This document shows positions 49,814 to 58,066 of a DNA stretch of 64,000 bases, piece by piece. Made by a program: the position numbers and the translations under genes. How positions within the stretch are numbered: position 1 is the first letter of the stretch; every line of letters begins with the position of its first letter. The DNA is from Paenibacillus rubinfantis (GTDB lineage Bacteria; Bacillota; Bacilli; Paenibacillales; Paenibacillaceae): NCBI RefSeq assembly GCF_001486505.1, contig NZ_LN909064.1:477811-541810 (forward strand), in the 5' to 3' direction. The notes below the pieces were generated by a model. That model saw only the letters and a program-made list of their open reading frames with translations. It made no database searches and was not told where the DNA came from.

Positions 49814-50332
49814 CTAGAATGAGAATATCGACTCCCATAAGACAGCTTGTCCCTGCCGCAGGCTTTGTTGAATATCGATCAGCCGTTGGTTGGAGCTCCC
49901 CCGGTAGAGAAGAGAAGGGTCACGAAGCTCCTCGACGAATCGTCCGTCAACCAGCACCTCGCAGCGCCGCAGCAGTTCATATTCAGGGGAGTCAGGACGT
50001 TCTATTAATTCTTCGTAGGTATATCCGCTGTAAATCCAAATCGATAGGGGGCCCGTTTCGGCCACCAACCGGTCGATCAACCCGCTGACCTCGGCAGCGG
50101 AGAAAAAAGGGTCCCCGCCAAGGATCGATAGACCGCTTAGCAGGGGGTTATTTTTAATGTCATGAATAATCTCGGCTTCGCGCTCTAGGGTCAGCGGTTC
50201 ACCGTAATCGAAGTTCCAGGTCTTTGGGCTAAAACAGCCCTTGCAGTAATGTCGGCAGCCGCTGATGAAGAGTGCAGCCCGCAGGCCTTCGCCTTCATTA
50301 ATTGATTCCGGATAGTAGCCGCATAGATTCAT
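49814..50332 (-). CDS. nrdG: Anaerobic ribonucleotide reductase activating protein
   Basis: A 172-residue radical-SAM protein with C26-x3-C30-x2-C33 (ISGCRHYCKGCF), the 4Fe-4S site, and SILGGDPFF, the GGE-like SAM-binding motif. It generates the glycyl radical on NrdD. Its start overlaps the nrdD stop by four bases (ATGA), so it is translationally coupled. Length is typical. Confidence 0.95.
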   Translation of the reverse strand: MNLCGYYPESINEGEGLRAALFISGCRHYCKGCFSPKTWNFDYGEPLTLEREAEIIHDIKNNPLLSGLSILGGDPFFSAAEVSGLIDRLVAETGPLSIWIYSGYTYEELIERPDSPEYELLRRCEVLVDGRFVEELRDPSLLYRGSSNQRLIDIQQSLRQGQAVLWESIFSF

Positions 50333-52305
50333 GCGTCGTGCTTAACCCGGTCGCGCACTTCGGCTTGTTTGGCGGCGTTAAACCGCGTTTGGAAGTCTCC
50401 GGTCAGGTAACCGGTGACCCGGCGCAAGCGGCGGATATGCACCTCATTCTCATGGCTGTCGCAAGAAGGGCAGGTCGCCCCAATGATGCCTTCGAAGCCG
50501 CAGGCCGAGCAGCGGTCGATCGGATGGTTGATGCTGAAATAGCTGACCTGCTGCTGCAGGGCGTATTGCACGATTTTCAGGAACGCCGCCGGGTTGCTGC
50601 GGGCATTGCCGTTTAGCTCGATGTAAGAGATTGCCCCCGCGTTGCACAGCCCGTGGAATTTGGCCTCCAGCTCGATTTTTCGGGCAGCGCTGAGGTTGTA
50701 ATAGACCGGAATATGGAACGAATTCGTGTAATATTCGCGGTCCACCACCTCGGGAACCGGACCATATACCGCGCGGTCGCGTTTAGTGAACTTGCCGGAC
50801 AGCCCCTCTGCCGGCGTGGCGAACAACGTGATATTCAGGTTGTGAATTTGGCTTTGGCAGTCGCAATAATCGCGCATGTAGGCGATCAGATCATATGCTT
50901 TTTGATAAACCGCTTCGTCTTCGCCGTGGTGCTTCCCGTACATCGCCTTCATGCATTCGGCCAGCCCGATGAACCCAATGGACAAACTGCCGTGTTTCAG
51001 CAAGTCACCTACCGTATCGTCCGGAGCAAGCGCCTCGCCACCTTCCCAGACACCTTCACGCATCATGAAATCGGAAGCCTTCGCTTTTTGCGAGGACTGG
51101 ATTTTGAAGCGGTGCAGCAGACCTTCCAGCGCGATATCCATATAATGCGTCAACTCGCGGTAGAAGCCGCGCTCGTCGGCCTCCTTGCGATGGCCCAATG
51201 CGATGCCGTGCTCCAAGCCGAGCTTGACCAGGTTCAACGTATTAAAGGAAAGGTTGCCTTTGCCGGACAGATGATTCCGTCCAAATCGATCGGCCAGCAC
51301 GCGAGTACGGCAGCCCATCGTGGCGAATTCCGTGTCCGGATTCGATGGGTCGTAATACATCAGGTTAAGCGGGGCGTCAAGGTTGGCGAAATTCGGATAC
51401 AACCGTTTGGCCGAGCATTCCGCCGCCTTCAGGAACAGGGCGTAGTTTGGCTCGCCCGGGTTCTGATTGACGCCTTGCTTACATTTGAAAATCTGAATCG
51501 GGAAAATCGGCGTTTCCCCGCTGCCCAGTCCGCGCATTGTGGCGGTGAGCAGGGAGCTGATCACCAGTTGCCCTTCCGGCGAAGTGCAGGTGCCATAGTT
51601 AATGCTGGTGAACGGGATTTGTCCGCCGGCCCGGCTCGACATCGTGTTCAGGTTATGGATCAGGCTTTCGGCGGCCTGCCGCGTTTCGCTTTCGGTTTCT
51701 TTCAGCGCATATTTAAAGGCTTTAGGATATTGGTCGCGCAGGTCGCTGCGGCTCATCGCAATGTCGCCCAACTCGGCGCTTGCATCGCCTTCTTCGAAGT
51801 ATTCCAGCCCTTTGCGGAAATACTTGGCGAACGATTTGGCAACGTAAGGGGCGAGATCGAAGTCCAGTTTGTTTGCGGATACGCCTCCGTACTGGGAGTT
51901 TTGCTGGGATTGGAAAATAATCGCCACCAGCGCCATCGCCGTCATGATCGAGGTTGGCGGCCGTACGCTGCCGTTCCCGGTGTTGAAGCCTTCCCGCAGC
52001 AGCTTATCGAACGGGATAAAGATGCAGTTGGTTGTACCGATCGCGTATTGATCCAGGTCGTGAACGTAGACGATGTTGTCCTGAATCGCCTGCACCAAGC
52101 GGGCCGGCATGACGAAATGGCTTGCGTACCACTTGGCATACTCGCTGCCGAATTTACTCATCTTGCCGGAGAAGCTCTCTCCGTTCAAATTGGCGTTCTC
52201 CCGCAGCACCTCGAGGTTGCGGCTATGCACGATTTCCTCGCCTAATTGAATGACTTCATCCAGCAAGGTATCCCGGCCGGTATACTTTTGGTTTAGCAAT
52301 GCCAT
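50329..52305 (-). CDS. nrdD: Class III anaerobic ribonucleoside-triphosphate reductase
   Basis: A 658-residue glycyl-radical enzyme. It has the core NANLNGESFSGKM opening, an active-site Cys in NYGTCTSPEGQLV, a four-Cys zinc site (CSACGFEGIIGATCPSC, about 597-613) and the radical glycine in RRVTGYL (about 632-638). It makes deoxyribonucleotides without oxygen. The protein begins close to the catalytic core, so the usual 100-residue ATP-cone is missing and overall activity control by dATP is probably absent. GGGGAGGAG precedes the ATG. Expression is under a cobalamin riboswitch and terminator. Confidence 0.95.
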   Translation of the reverse strand: MALLNQKYTGRDTLLDEVIQLGEEIVHSRNLEVLRENANLNGESFSGKMSKFGSEYAKWYASHFVMPARLVQAIQDNIVYVHDLDQYAIGTTNCIFIPFDKLLREGFNTGNGSVRPPTSIMTAMALVAIIFQSQQNSQYGGVSANKLDFDLAPYVAKSFAKYFRKGLEYFEEGDASAELGDIAMSRSDLRDQYPKAFKYALKETESETRQAAESLIHNLNTMSSRAGGQIPFTSINYGTCTSPEGQLVISSLLTATMRGLGSGETPIFPIQIFKCKQGVNQNPGEPNYALFLKAAECSAKRLYPNFANLDAPLNLMYYDPSNPDTEFATMGCRTRVLADRFGRNHLSGKGNLSFNTLNLVKLGLEHGIALGHRKEADERGFYRELTHYMDIALEGLLHRFKIQSSQKAKASDFMMREGVWEGGEALAPDDTVGDLLKHGSLSIGFIGLAECMKAMYGKHHGEDEAVYQKAYDLIAYMRDYCDCQSQIHNLNITLFATPAEGLSGKFTKRDRAVYGPVPEVVDREYYTNSFHIPVYYNLSAARKIELEAKFHGLCNAGAISYIELNGNARSNPAAFLKIVQYALQQQVSYFSINHPIDRCSACGFEGIIGATCPSCDSHENEVHIRRLRRVTGYLTGDFQTRFNAAKQAEVRDRVKHDA

Positions 52306-52347
52306 AACAAAGTTCTCCTCCCCAGAAACTAAGTTTTTATCCCATAC

Positions 52348-52386
52348 TAAAAGGGCATGTCCAACCCGACGAGGGTGGACATGCCC
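52348..52386 (-). terminator. Riboswitch-controlled terminator before nrdD
   Basis: On the minus strand GGGCATGTCCA pairs with TGGACATGCCC and runs into TTTTAG. It lies between the cobalamin aptamer and nrdD. Confidence 0.8.
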
Positions 52387-52500
52387 GAATGCGCTGCATC
52401 ATAACGTTCACGTTGGGCATAGAAACATAAGCCCTAAGGTTCAGCGGCAAGCGGACACCATCCCTGTTCCTCGCAGGTTTTCCGTCGGTGTCTTCCAAAC

Positions 52501-52728
52501 GGGCAGGTCTCCTGGCTTTCGGATCGTTGCTGACGCCTTCCCGCAGCCGATGAATCAAGCCGCAGTGGCATATAGGTCAGTCGAACGGCTGGGTCTTAAA
52601 GACGAGTTCGATGAACCGCTTCGTCTTCAGAACCTAGCTACCGATTACAGTGGCGGGACCGCAGCGGATTTGCACCGCACTTCCCTTTTAAGGTCCGGCG
52701 GCTTGTCCGCCGCCGAATCACCCGTTCA
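52501..52728 (-). promoter_or_regulatory. Cobalamin (B12) riboswitch
   Basis: On the minus strand the conserved strings occur in order: GGGAAGTGCGGTGCAAATCC, GCTGCGGTCCCGCCACTGTA (the B12-box region), GCCACTG in the P6-type arm, then GAAAGCCAGGAGACCTGCC at the 3' end. Adenosylcobalamin binding should favour the terminator at 52348-52386 and stop nrdDG expression. Confidence 0.96.
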
Positions 52729-52753
52729 CACTATATTTTGTTGCGTTGATCTA

Positions 52754-52782
52754 AGGATAGCCCAAGATGTTGTGTTTGTAAA
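52754..52782 (-). promoter_or_regulatory. Promoter of the cobalamin riboswitch / nrdDG operon
   Basis: On the minus strand TTTACA and TATCCT are separated by exactly 17 bases, with the riboswitch beginning about 20 bases downstream. Confidence 0.6.
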
Positions 52783-52937
52783 CGGGGGATTTACGATGAA
52801 AAAGGGCTGAAAACCTCGTGAAAATCTCCGGGCCGCGCAGTGATGCGGAGAGTGGGGGACGAGATGAATTGTGAAATTTTTTAATTGAGTCGTAGGAACT
52901 AGGAGAATAGTTGCGGGCGCTCTTGTACGGTCGATAT

Positions 52938-53130
52938 TTGTCTAACGGACGGAGAAGCCGTTATTTCCGCCATTTCTGGCGATTCTAGAATCTAACGGAC
53001 TCCATGGACCTTATTTGGTGCAATGGCGTACGAATTGGGCGATTTTTCGGTAAATAGAGGCTCTACGGTCCGTTAAAATTCAAATTGGGATGATTGGAGA
53101 CCAATAAGAGCGTTGGAGTCCGTTAGAGTT
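52938..53130 (+). repeat. Diverged member of the TAACGGAC intergenic repeat family
   Basis: Contains CTAACGGAC at 52939 and 52992, GGTCCGTTA at 53068 and GTCCGTTAG at 53120, with TTATTTCCGCCATTTCTGGC and TTATTTGGTGC blocks like those of the 185-bp repeats at 16.5-17.4 kb. It is not a close copy. The rest of 52790-53231 shows no gene. Confidence 0.75.
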
Positions 53131-53231
53131 CGGTTGATCTTCGGGAGCAAGGATGGGTAGAATGGGGAGGTAGGTTGAATAACAAGCTCGTGATTGATAA
53201 CAAATCTAATCTAGGAAGGAAGCGATCCATA

Positions 53232-53531
53232 ATGGCAATCGCCGAAGTTACCGTTATTCCGATCGGAACGGGAAGCACCAGCCTAAGCGCTTATGTTGCC
53301 GACTTGCACCGGGTACTGGAGAAGCAGGAGGGCATCACATTTACCCTCACCTCGATGAGCACGATTATTGAAGGTCCGTTGGACGACGTATTCGCCGCCA
53401 TTCGCGCCATCCATGAAGCGCCGTTCCAGTCGGGCGCCGGCCGCGTCTCAACGTCGATCAAGATCGATGACCGCCGCGACAAAGCCAGCTCCTCCGAGCA
53501 GAAGCTGCGCTCCGTTCGCGAGAAATTGTGA
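53232..53531 (+). CDS. MTH1187-family thiamine-binding-fold protein, second copy
   Basis: A 99-residue protein of the MTH1187/YkoF family: AIAEVTVIPIGTGSTSLSAYVADLHRVLEKQ and STIIEGPLDDVFAAIRAIHEAPF are typical. It differs strongly from the thi-operon member at 6.7 kb and has a charged C-terminal tail. It stands alone, without a riboswitch, upstream of tRNA-Thr, so its ligand and role are unknown. GGAAGG precedes the ATG by about nine bases. Confidence 0.82.
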   Translation: MAIAEVTVIPIGTGSTSLSAYVADLHRVLEKQEGITFTLTSMSTIIEGPLDDVFAAIRAIHEAPFQSGAGRVSTSIKIDDRRDKASSSEQKLRSVREKL

Positions 53532-53610
53532 TCTGCAATTTTCCAGACATTTGCGCTTGCATTATTTTGAAATCGGGGTATAATAAATTTTGTTCGCTAA
53601 AAACGAACTT

Positions 53611-53683
<73 letters not shown>

Positions 53684-53700
53684 TCCTATATGCAAGCGTA

Positions 53701-53736
53701 ACGCGCCTTCCGAGGTTTTCGGGGGGCGCGTTTTTT
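53701..53736 (+). terminator. Terminator after tRNA-Thr
   Basis: ACGCGCC pairs with GGCGCGT around an inner CCGAG/TTCGG hairpin and is followed by T6. Confidence 0.88.
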
Positions 53737-53866
53737 GTTTCGAATGGCACCCACGGGCATTGATAACTATATTGCGAGTACGGTCATGATGGAAAGTTTA
53801 CGAACTTTCTTCAATGCGGGAGAGGATTATCCACAATAGAACTCTTCGTCGCAGCCTCCCCTTCAT

Positions 53867-54508
53867 TTACTTCAAAGCCAACTGAACCGCTGCTTTTTCC
53901 GCTTCGGAATAGGCTTTCTGCAAAACCTCATTTTTATCTAAAATGTCGGTTCCTTGGACCCGGAGGATGTCGAAATCCTCGATCCCAAGAAATTGAAACA
54001 TCGACTTCAGGTACTTATAGGAGTATTCGACTTCGGTGTACCAATCGTTGTTGGTATAGATCCCCCCGCTGCCCTGGATGACAACCATGCTGCGTCCATC
54101 CTTAAGGAGACCAACGGAGCCATTTTCGGTGTACTTGAAGGTTTCCTTCGCAATCATGATGTTATCCATATAATCTTTTAATTTGGACGGCACGTTAAAG
54201 TTATGCAAAGGGTAAGCGATGATATATTTCCGGGCGCTTTTGAATTGCTGAAGGACCTTGTCCATCTTTCGGGTAACCTCTTGTTCTTCGGTTGTTAGCT
54301 CTTCTCCGTTTCTTTGTTTTCTCCATGCGTGTAGCACCGTCTTGTCCACCATGGGGACAATGTCCTCGTATAAGTTGATTTGTTCGATGATCTCCTCGCC
54401 GGATTGATGCTCTTTATAGATCTTCAAGAAATAATCTAAGACGTTCAAACTAAACGATAAAGTTGAATTCGCCTCTGGGTGTGCGTTAATGATCAGCAGT
54501 TTATTCAT
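53867..54508 (-). CDS. azoR: FMN-dependent NADH-azoreductase
   Basis: A 213-residue flavodoxin-fold protein. It carries the opening KLLIINAHPEANSTLSFSL (phosphate loop), YPLHNFNVPSKLKDYMDNIM (the AzoR flavin-binding P-x-x-N-F-x-x-P string) and VVIQGSGGIYTN. AzoR enzymes reduce quinones and azo dyes with NADH and protect from thiol or electrophile stress. GGAGG precedes the ATG. Single-gene unit. Confidence 0.9.
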   Translation of the reverse strand: MNKLLIINAHPEANSTLSFSLNVLDYFLKIYKEHQSGEEIIEQINLYEDIVPMVDKTVLHAWRKQRNGEELTTEEQEVTRKMDKVLQQFKSARKYIIAYPLHNFNVPSKLKDYMDNIMIAKETFKYTENGSVGLLKDGRSMVVIQGSGGIYTNNDWYTEVEYSYKYLKSMFQFLGIEDFDILRVQGTDILDKNEVLQKAYSEAEKAAVQLALK

Positions 54509-54603
54509 AGATGGTTCCTCCAGTTTCTATTTTTTGATTACACCTATTAGACAACCGGAGGTATCAATTTGTGACTACAAGCAGCGGTTTGAGATTATAA
54601 ATA

Positions 54604-54639
54604 AGAAAAGGGAAGGGAGATTCTCAGCGAACCTCCCTT
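54604..54639 (-). terminator. Terminator after the cupin gene
   Basis: On the minus strand AAGGGAG pairs with CTCCCTT around a 13-base loop and is followed by a pyrimidine-rich CCCTTTTCTT. Confidence 0.65.
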
Positions 54640-54651
54640 TGTCTCGAGGTG

Positions 54652-55254
54652 TTAACCTTCCTCCATCGCATCCCTTTTCGTCCGATGGACCGTGCCAAAC
54701 GGATGCTCCGGCGGCGCATAAATAACATACACTTTTAGCGGCTCGTTGCCGGTGTTGATGATGTTATGCCACTTGCCGGCAGGGATGAAGACAGCGTCGT
54801 CATCATCGATGTTTTGCACGAAAGTTAAATGGTCTGCCCGATCGCCGATTTGGGCGACGCCTCGGCCGTCTTCAACCCGTATAAATTGGTCGGTGCCCGG
54901 GTGAACTTCCAGGCCGATATCCTCCCCGACGGGGATGCTCATCAAGGTGACCTGAAAATGCTGGCCGGTCCACAAAGCCGTTCGAAACGTTTGATTTCGC
55001 TCCGTTGCCTCGCTAATGTCGATGACAAAAGGCTGTTGCCCATAATCCTGGAGCGGTTGCCGACTCCAAGGGTCAATCGCTCCAGGAGAAGAGGGATATT
55101 CAGGATATACGGGGCCGGGTTGGACATCGCCGGGAAAGCGGGCAGGGTAATATGCAGGCTGATTCGCGTGAACGAAGTAAGGATCAGGATAAGGAGAAGG
55201 ATAATACGGTGAGGAATACGACAAGCCAGGGTAGGGTCCGGGAATGTAATTCAT
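54652..55254 (-). CDS. Cupin-domain protein with Pro/Tyr-rich N-terminus
   Basis: A 200-residue protein. Residues 1-65 are a low-complexity Pro/Tyr/Ser/Gly stretch (YSSPYYPSPYPDPYF), like those of spore-coat or surface-attached proteins. Residues about 75-190 form a cupin with motif 1 GLEVHPGTDQFIRVEDGRG and motif 2 VFIPAGKWHNIINTG, keeping the metal His residues. A spore-coat location is inferred from the N-terminal composition and the nearby ger genes. The enzyme activity, if any, is unknown. GGAGG lies 11 bases before the ATG. Confidence 0.8.
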   Translation of the reverse strand: MNYIPGPYPGLSYSSPYYPSPYPDPYFVHANQPAYYPARFPGDVQPGPVYPEYPSSPGAIDPWSRQPLQDYGQQPFVIDISEATERNQTFRTALWTGQHFQVTLMSIPVGEDIGLEVHPGTDQFIRVEDGRGVAQIGDRADHLTFVQNIDDDDAVFIPAGKWHNIINTGNEPLKVYVIYAPPEHPFGTVHRTKRDAMEEG

Positions 55255-55414
55255 CTTTCACATAACCTCCAAGGTTTATTACCCATCATATGCCTATCGT
55301 TCGGCCACGTGCTTAGCTGCAAAAATGAGTCAATTCTACCGATGCAATCATCTAGGAATCTCAAATCTCCCTGACATAGAATAGAACATACCTTAGTAAA
55401 GGGGAGAAGATGGT

Positions 55415-55834
55415 ATGGCAAAAACGCTTTTGGATTACAACTCGACGGTGGTCACACCGGTGACGAACGGGGTCAACATTCCGATTCCGGTCGTTGGGGG
55501 CGTGCAAATTGCGGCGGTTTCCGTTTTCCTTGATCCGGCTGATCCGGCATCCTTGACGAACCGTGTGGAGTTGAAGGCAACGATCGGCGTTGAAGCGCTG
55601 ACGGATACGCCCAATATCCTGGTACGGATCTGGAGAGCAGGCACCGAAATTTTCTATGGGTTGGTAGAGCTGGAGGATGCCTTCAACGACTGGGGCCTCA
55701 TCAGTGTGCATTTTGTAGAACATGCCCCGCTTGGCGTGCAAAACTATCAATTGATCGTAGAAAATCAGGATAATAACAGCACGGCTAGAGTTGTAGGACC
55801 GGTTGTCTTCACAGCGATGGCCATTGGCGGATAA
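55415..55834 (+). CDS. Beta-rich protein resembling spore-surface jelly-roll domains
   Basis: A 139-residue protein rich in Val, Thr, Asn and Ala with alternating hydrophobic strands (VELKATIGVEALTDTPNILVRIWRAG) and a C-terminal VVGPVVFTAMAI strand. This pattern resembles the BclA/ExsF C-terminal jelly-roll of exosporium proteins, without any collagen-like part. I am not certain of the family. AGGGGAG lies eight bases before the ATG and a terminator follows. It converges with the ger operon. Confidence 0.6.
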   Translation: MAKTLLDYNSTVVTPVTNGVNIPIPVVGGVQIAAVSVFLDPADPASLTNRVELKATIGVEALTDTPNILVRIWRAGTEIFYGLVELEDAFNDWGLISVHFVEHAPLGVQNYQLIVENQDNNSTARVVGPVVFTAMAIGG

Positions 55835-55862
55835 TTGGGAAGTTTGATTCCTTCTCGATAAG

Positions 55863-55900
55863 ATCATCCCCTCACGGCGAAGCCGGAGGGGATGATTTTG
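55863..55900. terminator. Bidirectional terminator between the jelly-roll gene and gerC
   Basis: ATCATCCCCTC pairs with GAGGGGATGAT around an ACGGCGAAGCCG loop (itself a small CGGC/GCCG stem), followed by T4. Confidence 0.85.
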
Positions 55901-55901
55901 C

Positions 55902-56990
55902 TTAATTCATGGATTCATTCTTGACGGTTTTCAGATTCCCTTCGTTTTGAATTGTTGTGTTCACGTCCAAGTCCATCTCCATCCGAGGAAGGTAATTTGT
56001 ACGCCAATGGGCCAACTTATCCCGCGGGATCCTGGTACGGAAATACTGACCAACCCCCAGAATGTCGGCCTCGTGCTGTTGAATGTTCTTGAACATTCTG
56101 TTGAAACGCTGGGTTAGTAGAGTGTCCAGCTCGTCTTTGATCATATCCACGGAAGGGTCGCCTCTCGTTTCCAGGATAGACACTTTCAAGTTGATCTGGC
56201 TGCGCATATGAGGAATCCCATCTTTCATCGAGACGTGGTGATTCATGGAGTTGCTGACAATCAATACGCTGGCGTGGTTCAAGACTTCGATCTTGCCGTG
56301 CGCGCTTTGTTCACCAAACGCGTTTAACAGCAGGGTTTCATCTTCTGTAATCTGTCCGACCATCTTGCCATGCCGGATGATGGCGGCACCGACATTTTCG
56401 ATAACCGTGCTGGTTCCCGACTTAATGATCGGGATTGCAACGTCCCGGGTATACGAATGAATGCTGCGAAAAATTTGCCAAGTTCGCGTGACCGCGACCG
56501 AAGGGCTCCAACCGGCATTTTTCTCGAAGAAGTTGTACAACACCATTTGTTCGGATTCCGACGTGTCCTGCAGATGATGGAAGAATCCTTCTAAATCCTC
56601 ATCACATATGGCAACCATCGATTTCGCTGAAATTTCGCGGGAACGCATGAAGCTGGAAATACTGTCCGTTAGCCCTTCTTCGGCATATTTTCGCTCAAAA
56701 ACAATGACTTTCAGATGCAGCAGATCAACGCGGGTCTCCATATTCGAGCTAATCTCATCGACGATCTCGGTAATCGTTTGTCCCGTTCGCATCACCAGCA
56801 TCGATTGGGTCCCGTCCTGGCTGGATTTCGGGATCATAAGAAACACCTTGTATTTGGAATCGACCCGGGAGATCCCCATGATGACGGGCAAAGAACGGTG
56901 ATTGATGTCTCGGTTATCCCAGCATCCGCTTAGGGCCAAGAGGCAGCAGGCCGCCAGCGTCATTTTCAGTAGAAGAAGACGGGTTCTCAT
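55902..56990 (-). CDS. gerC: Ger(x)C-family spore germination lipoprotein
   Basis: A 362-residue lipoprotein with lipobox LLALSGCWD, followed by the conserved WDNRDINHRSLPVIMGI string. Later segments IKSGTSTVIENVGAAIIRHGKMVGQ and MKDGIPHMRSQINLKVSILETRGDP are typical of GerAC/GerKC proteins. It is the lipoprotein subunit of a germinant receptor in the spore inner membrane. The start at 56990 overlaps the gerB stop (ATGA) and has no good ribosome-binding site, consistent with translational coupling. Confidence 0.92.
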   Translation of the reverse strand: MRTRLLLLKMTLAACCLLALSGCWDNRDINHRSLPVIMGISRVDSKYKVFLMIPKSSQDGTQSMLVMRTGQTITEIVDEISSNMETRVDLLHLKVIVFERKYAEEGLTDSISSFMRSREISAKSMVAICDEDLEGFFHHLQDTSESEQMVLYNFFEKNAGWSPSVAVTRTWQIFRSIHSYTRDVAIPIIKSGTSTVIENVGAAIIRHGKMVGQITEDETLLLNAFGEQSAHGKIEVLNHASVLIVSNSMNHHVSMKDGIPHMRSQINLKVSILETRGDPSVDMIKDELDTLLTQRFNRMFKNIQQHEADILGVGQYFRTRIPRDKLAHWRTNYLPRMEMDLDVNTTIQNEGNLKTVKNESMN

Positions 56991-58066
56991 GGGGCAGCCG
57001 CCGCCTTCCGCCGGGAAACCCTTCCCAGAATATAGACCGAAGAGGGAATTGTAAGGTAAATATAGAGTCGTACCCAAGCATTCACTCCAAATAAGAAATC
57101 GACATCCCGCCAATCGGGAATGTTGATGCCTGCGAGGAAGGTAAGCAAGGTGAGCCCGATGACGATGTAGGATGTCCGGAAGGTTTTGGGGATACAGCGT
57201 CTCAAGATCTCGGTAATCACCCAAGATGTCAAGGCCGTAAACAGCATGACGAACGTGACGGTACAGAGCAGGAAAAATATCGTGATGCGGTCAAACATCA
57301 GCCAGGTAATGTCAATGGTATCCACCGCAACGATAAAGGGAAAATGGTACTTGGAAGCGGTGTCCTCCCCAAAGGTTAGCACCGGAATATAAACGGCGAT
57401 CAAAAAAAACGGGAATAGGGCCAGACTTCCCCATATGACTTTTTTTCGGTTATACCGGACTTTGGTCGAAATGAATCCGAGATACATAAACCCGCCGAAA
57501 AAAGCAAAAGAGCTTTCCAGGTAATCGGGGTCCGTAAGGAATGAAAAATCGTTGCTCCACAAAGGGAAGATGTAATGCCAATCTACATTCTGAAAAGCCA
57601 TGCACAGGACAAAGGTGATGAGTGGAATAAAGATAAAGGCCATCAATACACTAGTCCGAAAGATGACCTGCACGCCCAGGGAGGTGAGGAATGCCGAAAT
57701 AGACAAAGTGAGCAGCATGACCGCCCATAAGGGGGTATTGGATAGAAAGACAAGGGAGATCGTTTCCGCATAGGCCCGAATCGTCACAGAGGTCACCATA
57801 AACATGTAAACGAACAACGGCAACAAGAAGATCACGGCAACGGGCTTACCATAACGCAAATAAATATCGATCAGATTCTCCCCCTCAAAGCGGCTCAACC
57901 CTTTCGTGTACACGGAAATCAGAACCCAATGCACCAGGAAGCCCAACAGGATGGGAATCCAGTGGGCGGCTCTCGTGCTATCGATGATATTCGTTGGGAA
58001 GATAAAGAAAATCAGCCCGATATGGATTAGGAGATGTACGGACACAACCTGGTGGCTTTTATCCAT
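56987..58066 (-). CDS. gerB: GerAB/GerKB-type spore germination permease
   Basis: A 359-residue membrane protein with ten hydrophobic helices of the APC/GerB family, ending in GVNAWVRLYIYLTIPSSVYILGRVSRRK. It is the integral-membrane, ligand-binding subunit of a germinant receptor. The start at 58066 is chosen because AAAGG lies nine bases upstream; an ATG three codons earlier abuts the site. It overlaps the gerA stop by eight bases. Confidence 0.92.
   Translation of the reverse strand: MDKSHQVVSVHLLIHIGLIFFIFPTNIIDSTRAAHWIPILLGFLVHWVLISVYTKGLSRFEGENLIDIYLRYGKPVAVIFLLPLFVYMFMVTSVTIRAYAETISLVFLSNTPLWAVMLLTLSISAFLTSLGVQVIFRTSVLMAFIFIPLITFVLCMAFQNVDWHYIFPLWSNDFSFLTDPDYLESSFAFFGGFMYLGFISTKVRYNRKKVIWGSLALFPFFLIAVYIPVLTFGEDTASKYHFPFIVAVDTIDITWLMFDRITIFFLLCTVTFVMLFTALTSWVITEILRRCIPKTFRTSYIVIGLTLLTFLAGINIPDWRDVDFLFGVNAWVRLYIYLTIPSSVYILGRVSRRKAAAAP

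Noticed and set aside
50653..52245. A 530-codon plus-strand frame antisense to nrdD.
   Set aside because: nrdD is unambiguous by motifs. The antisense frame is a by-product of codon bias in a GC-rich gene and matches no family.
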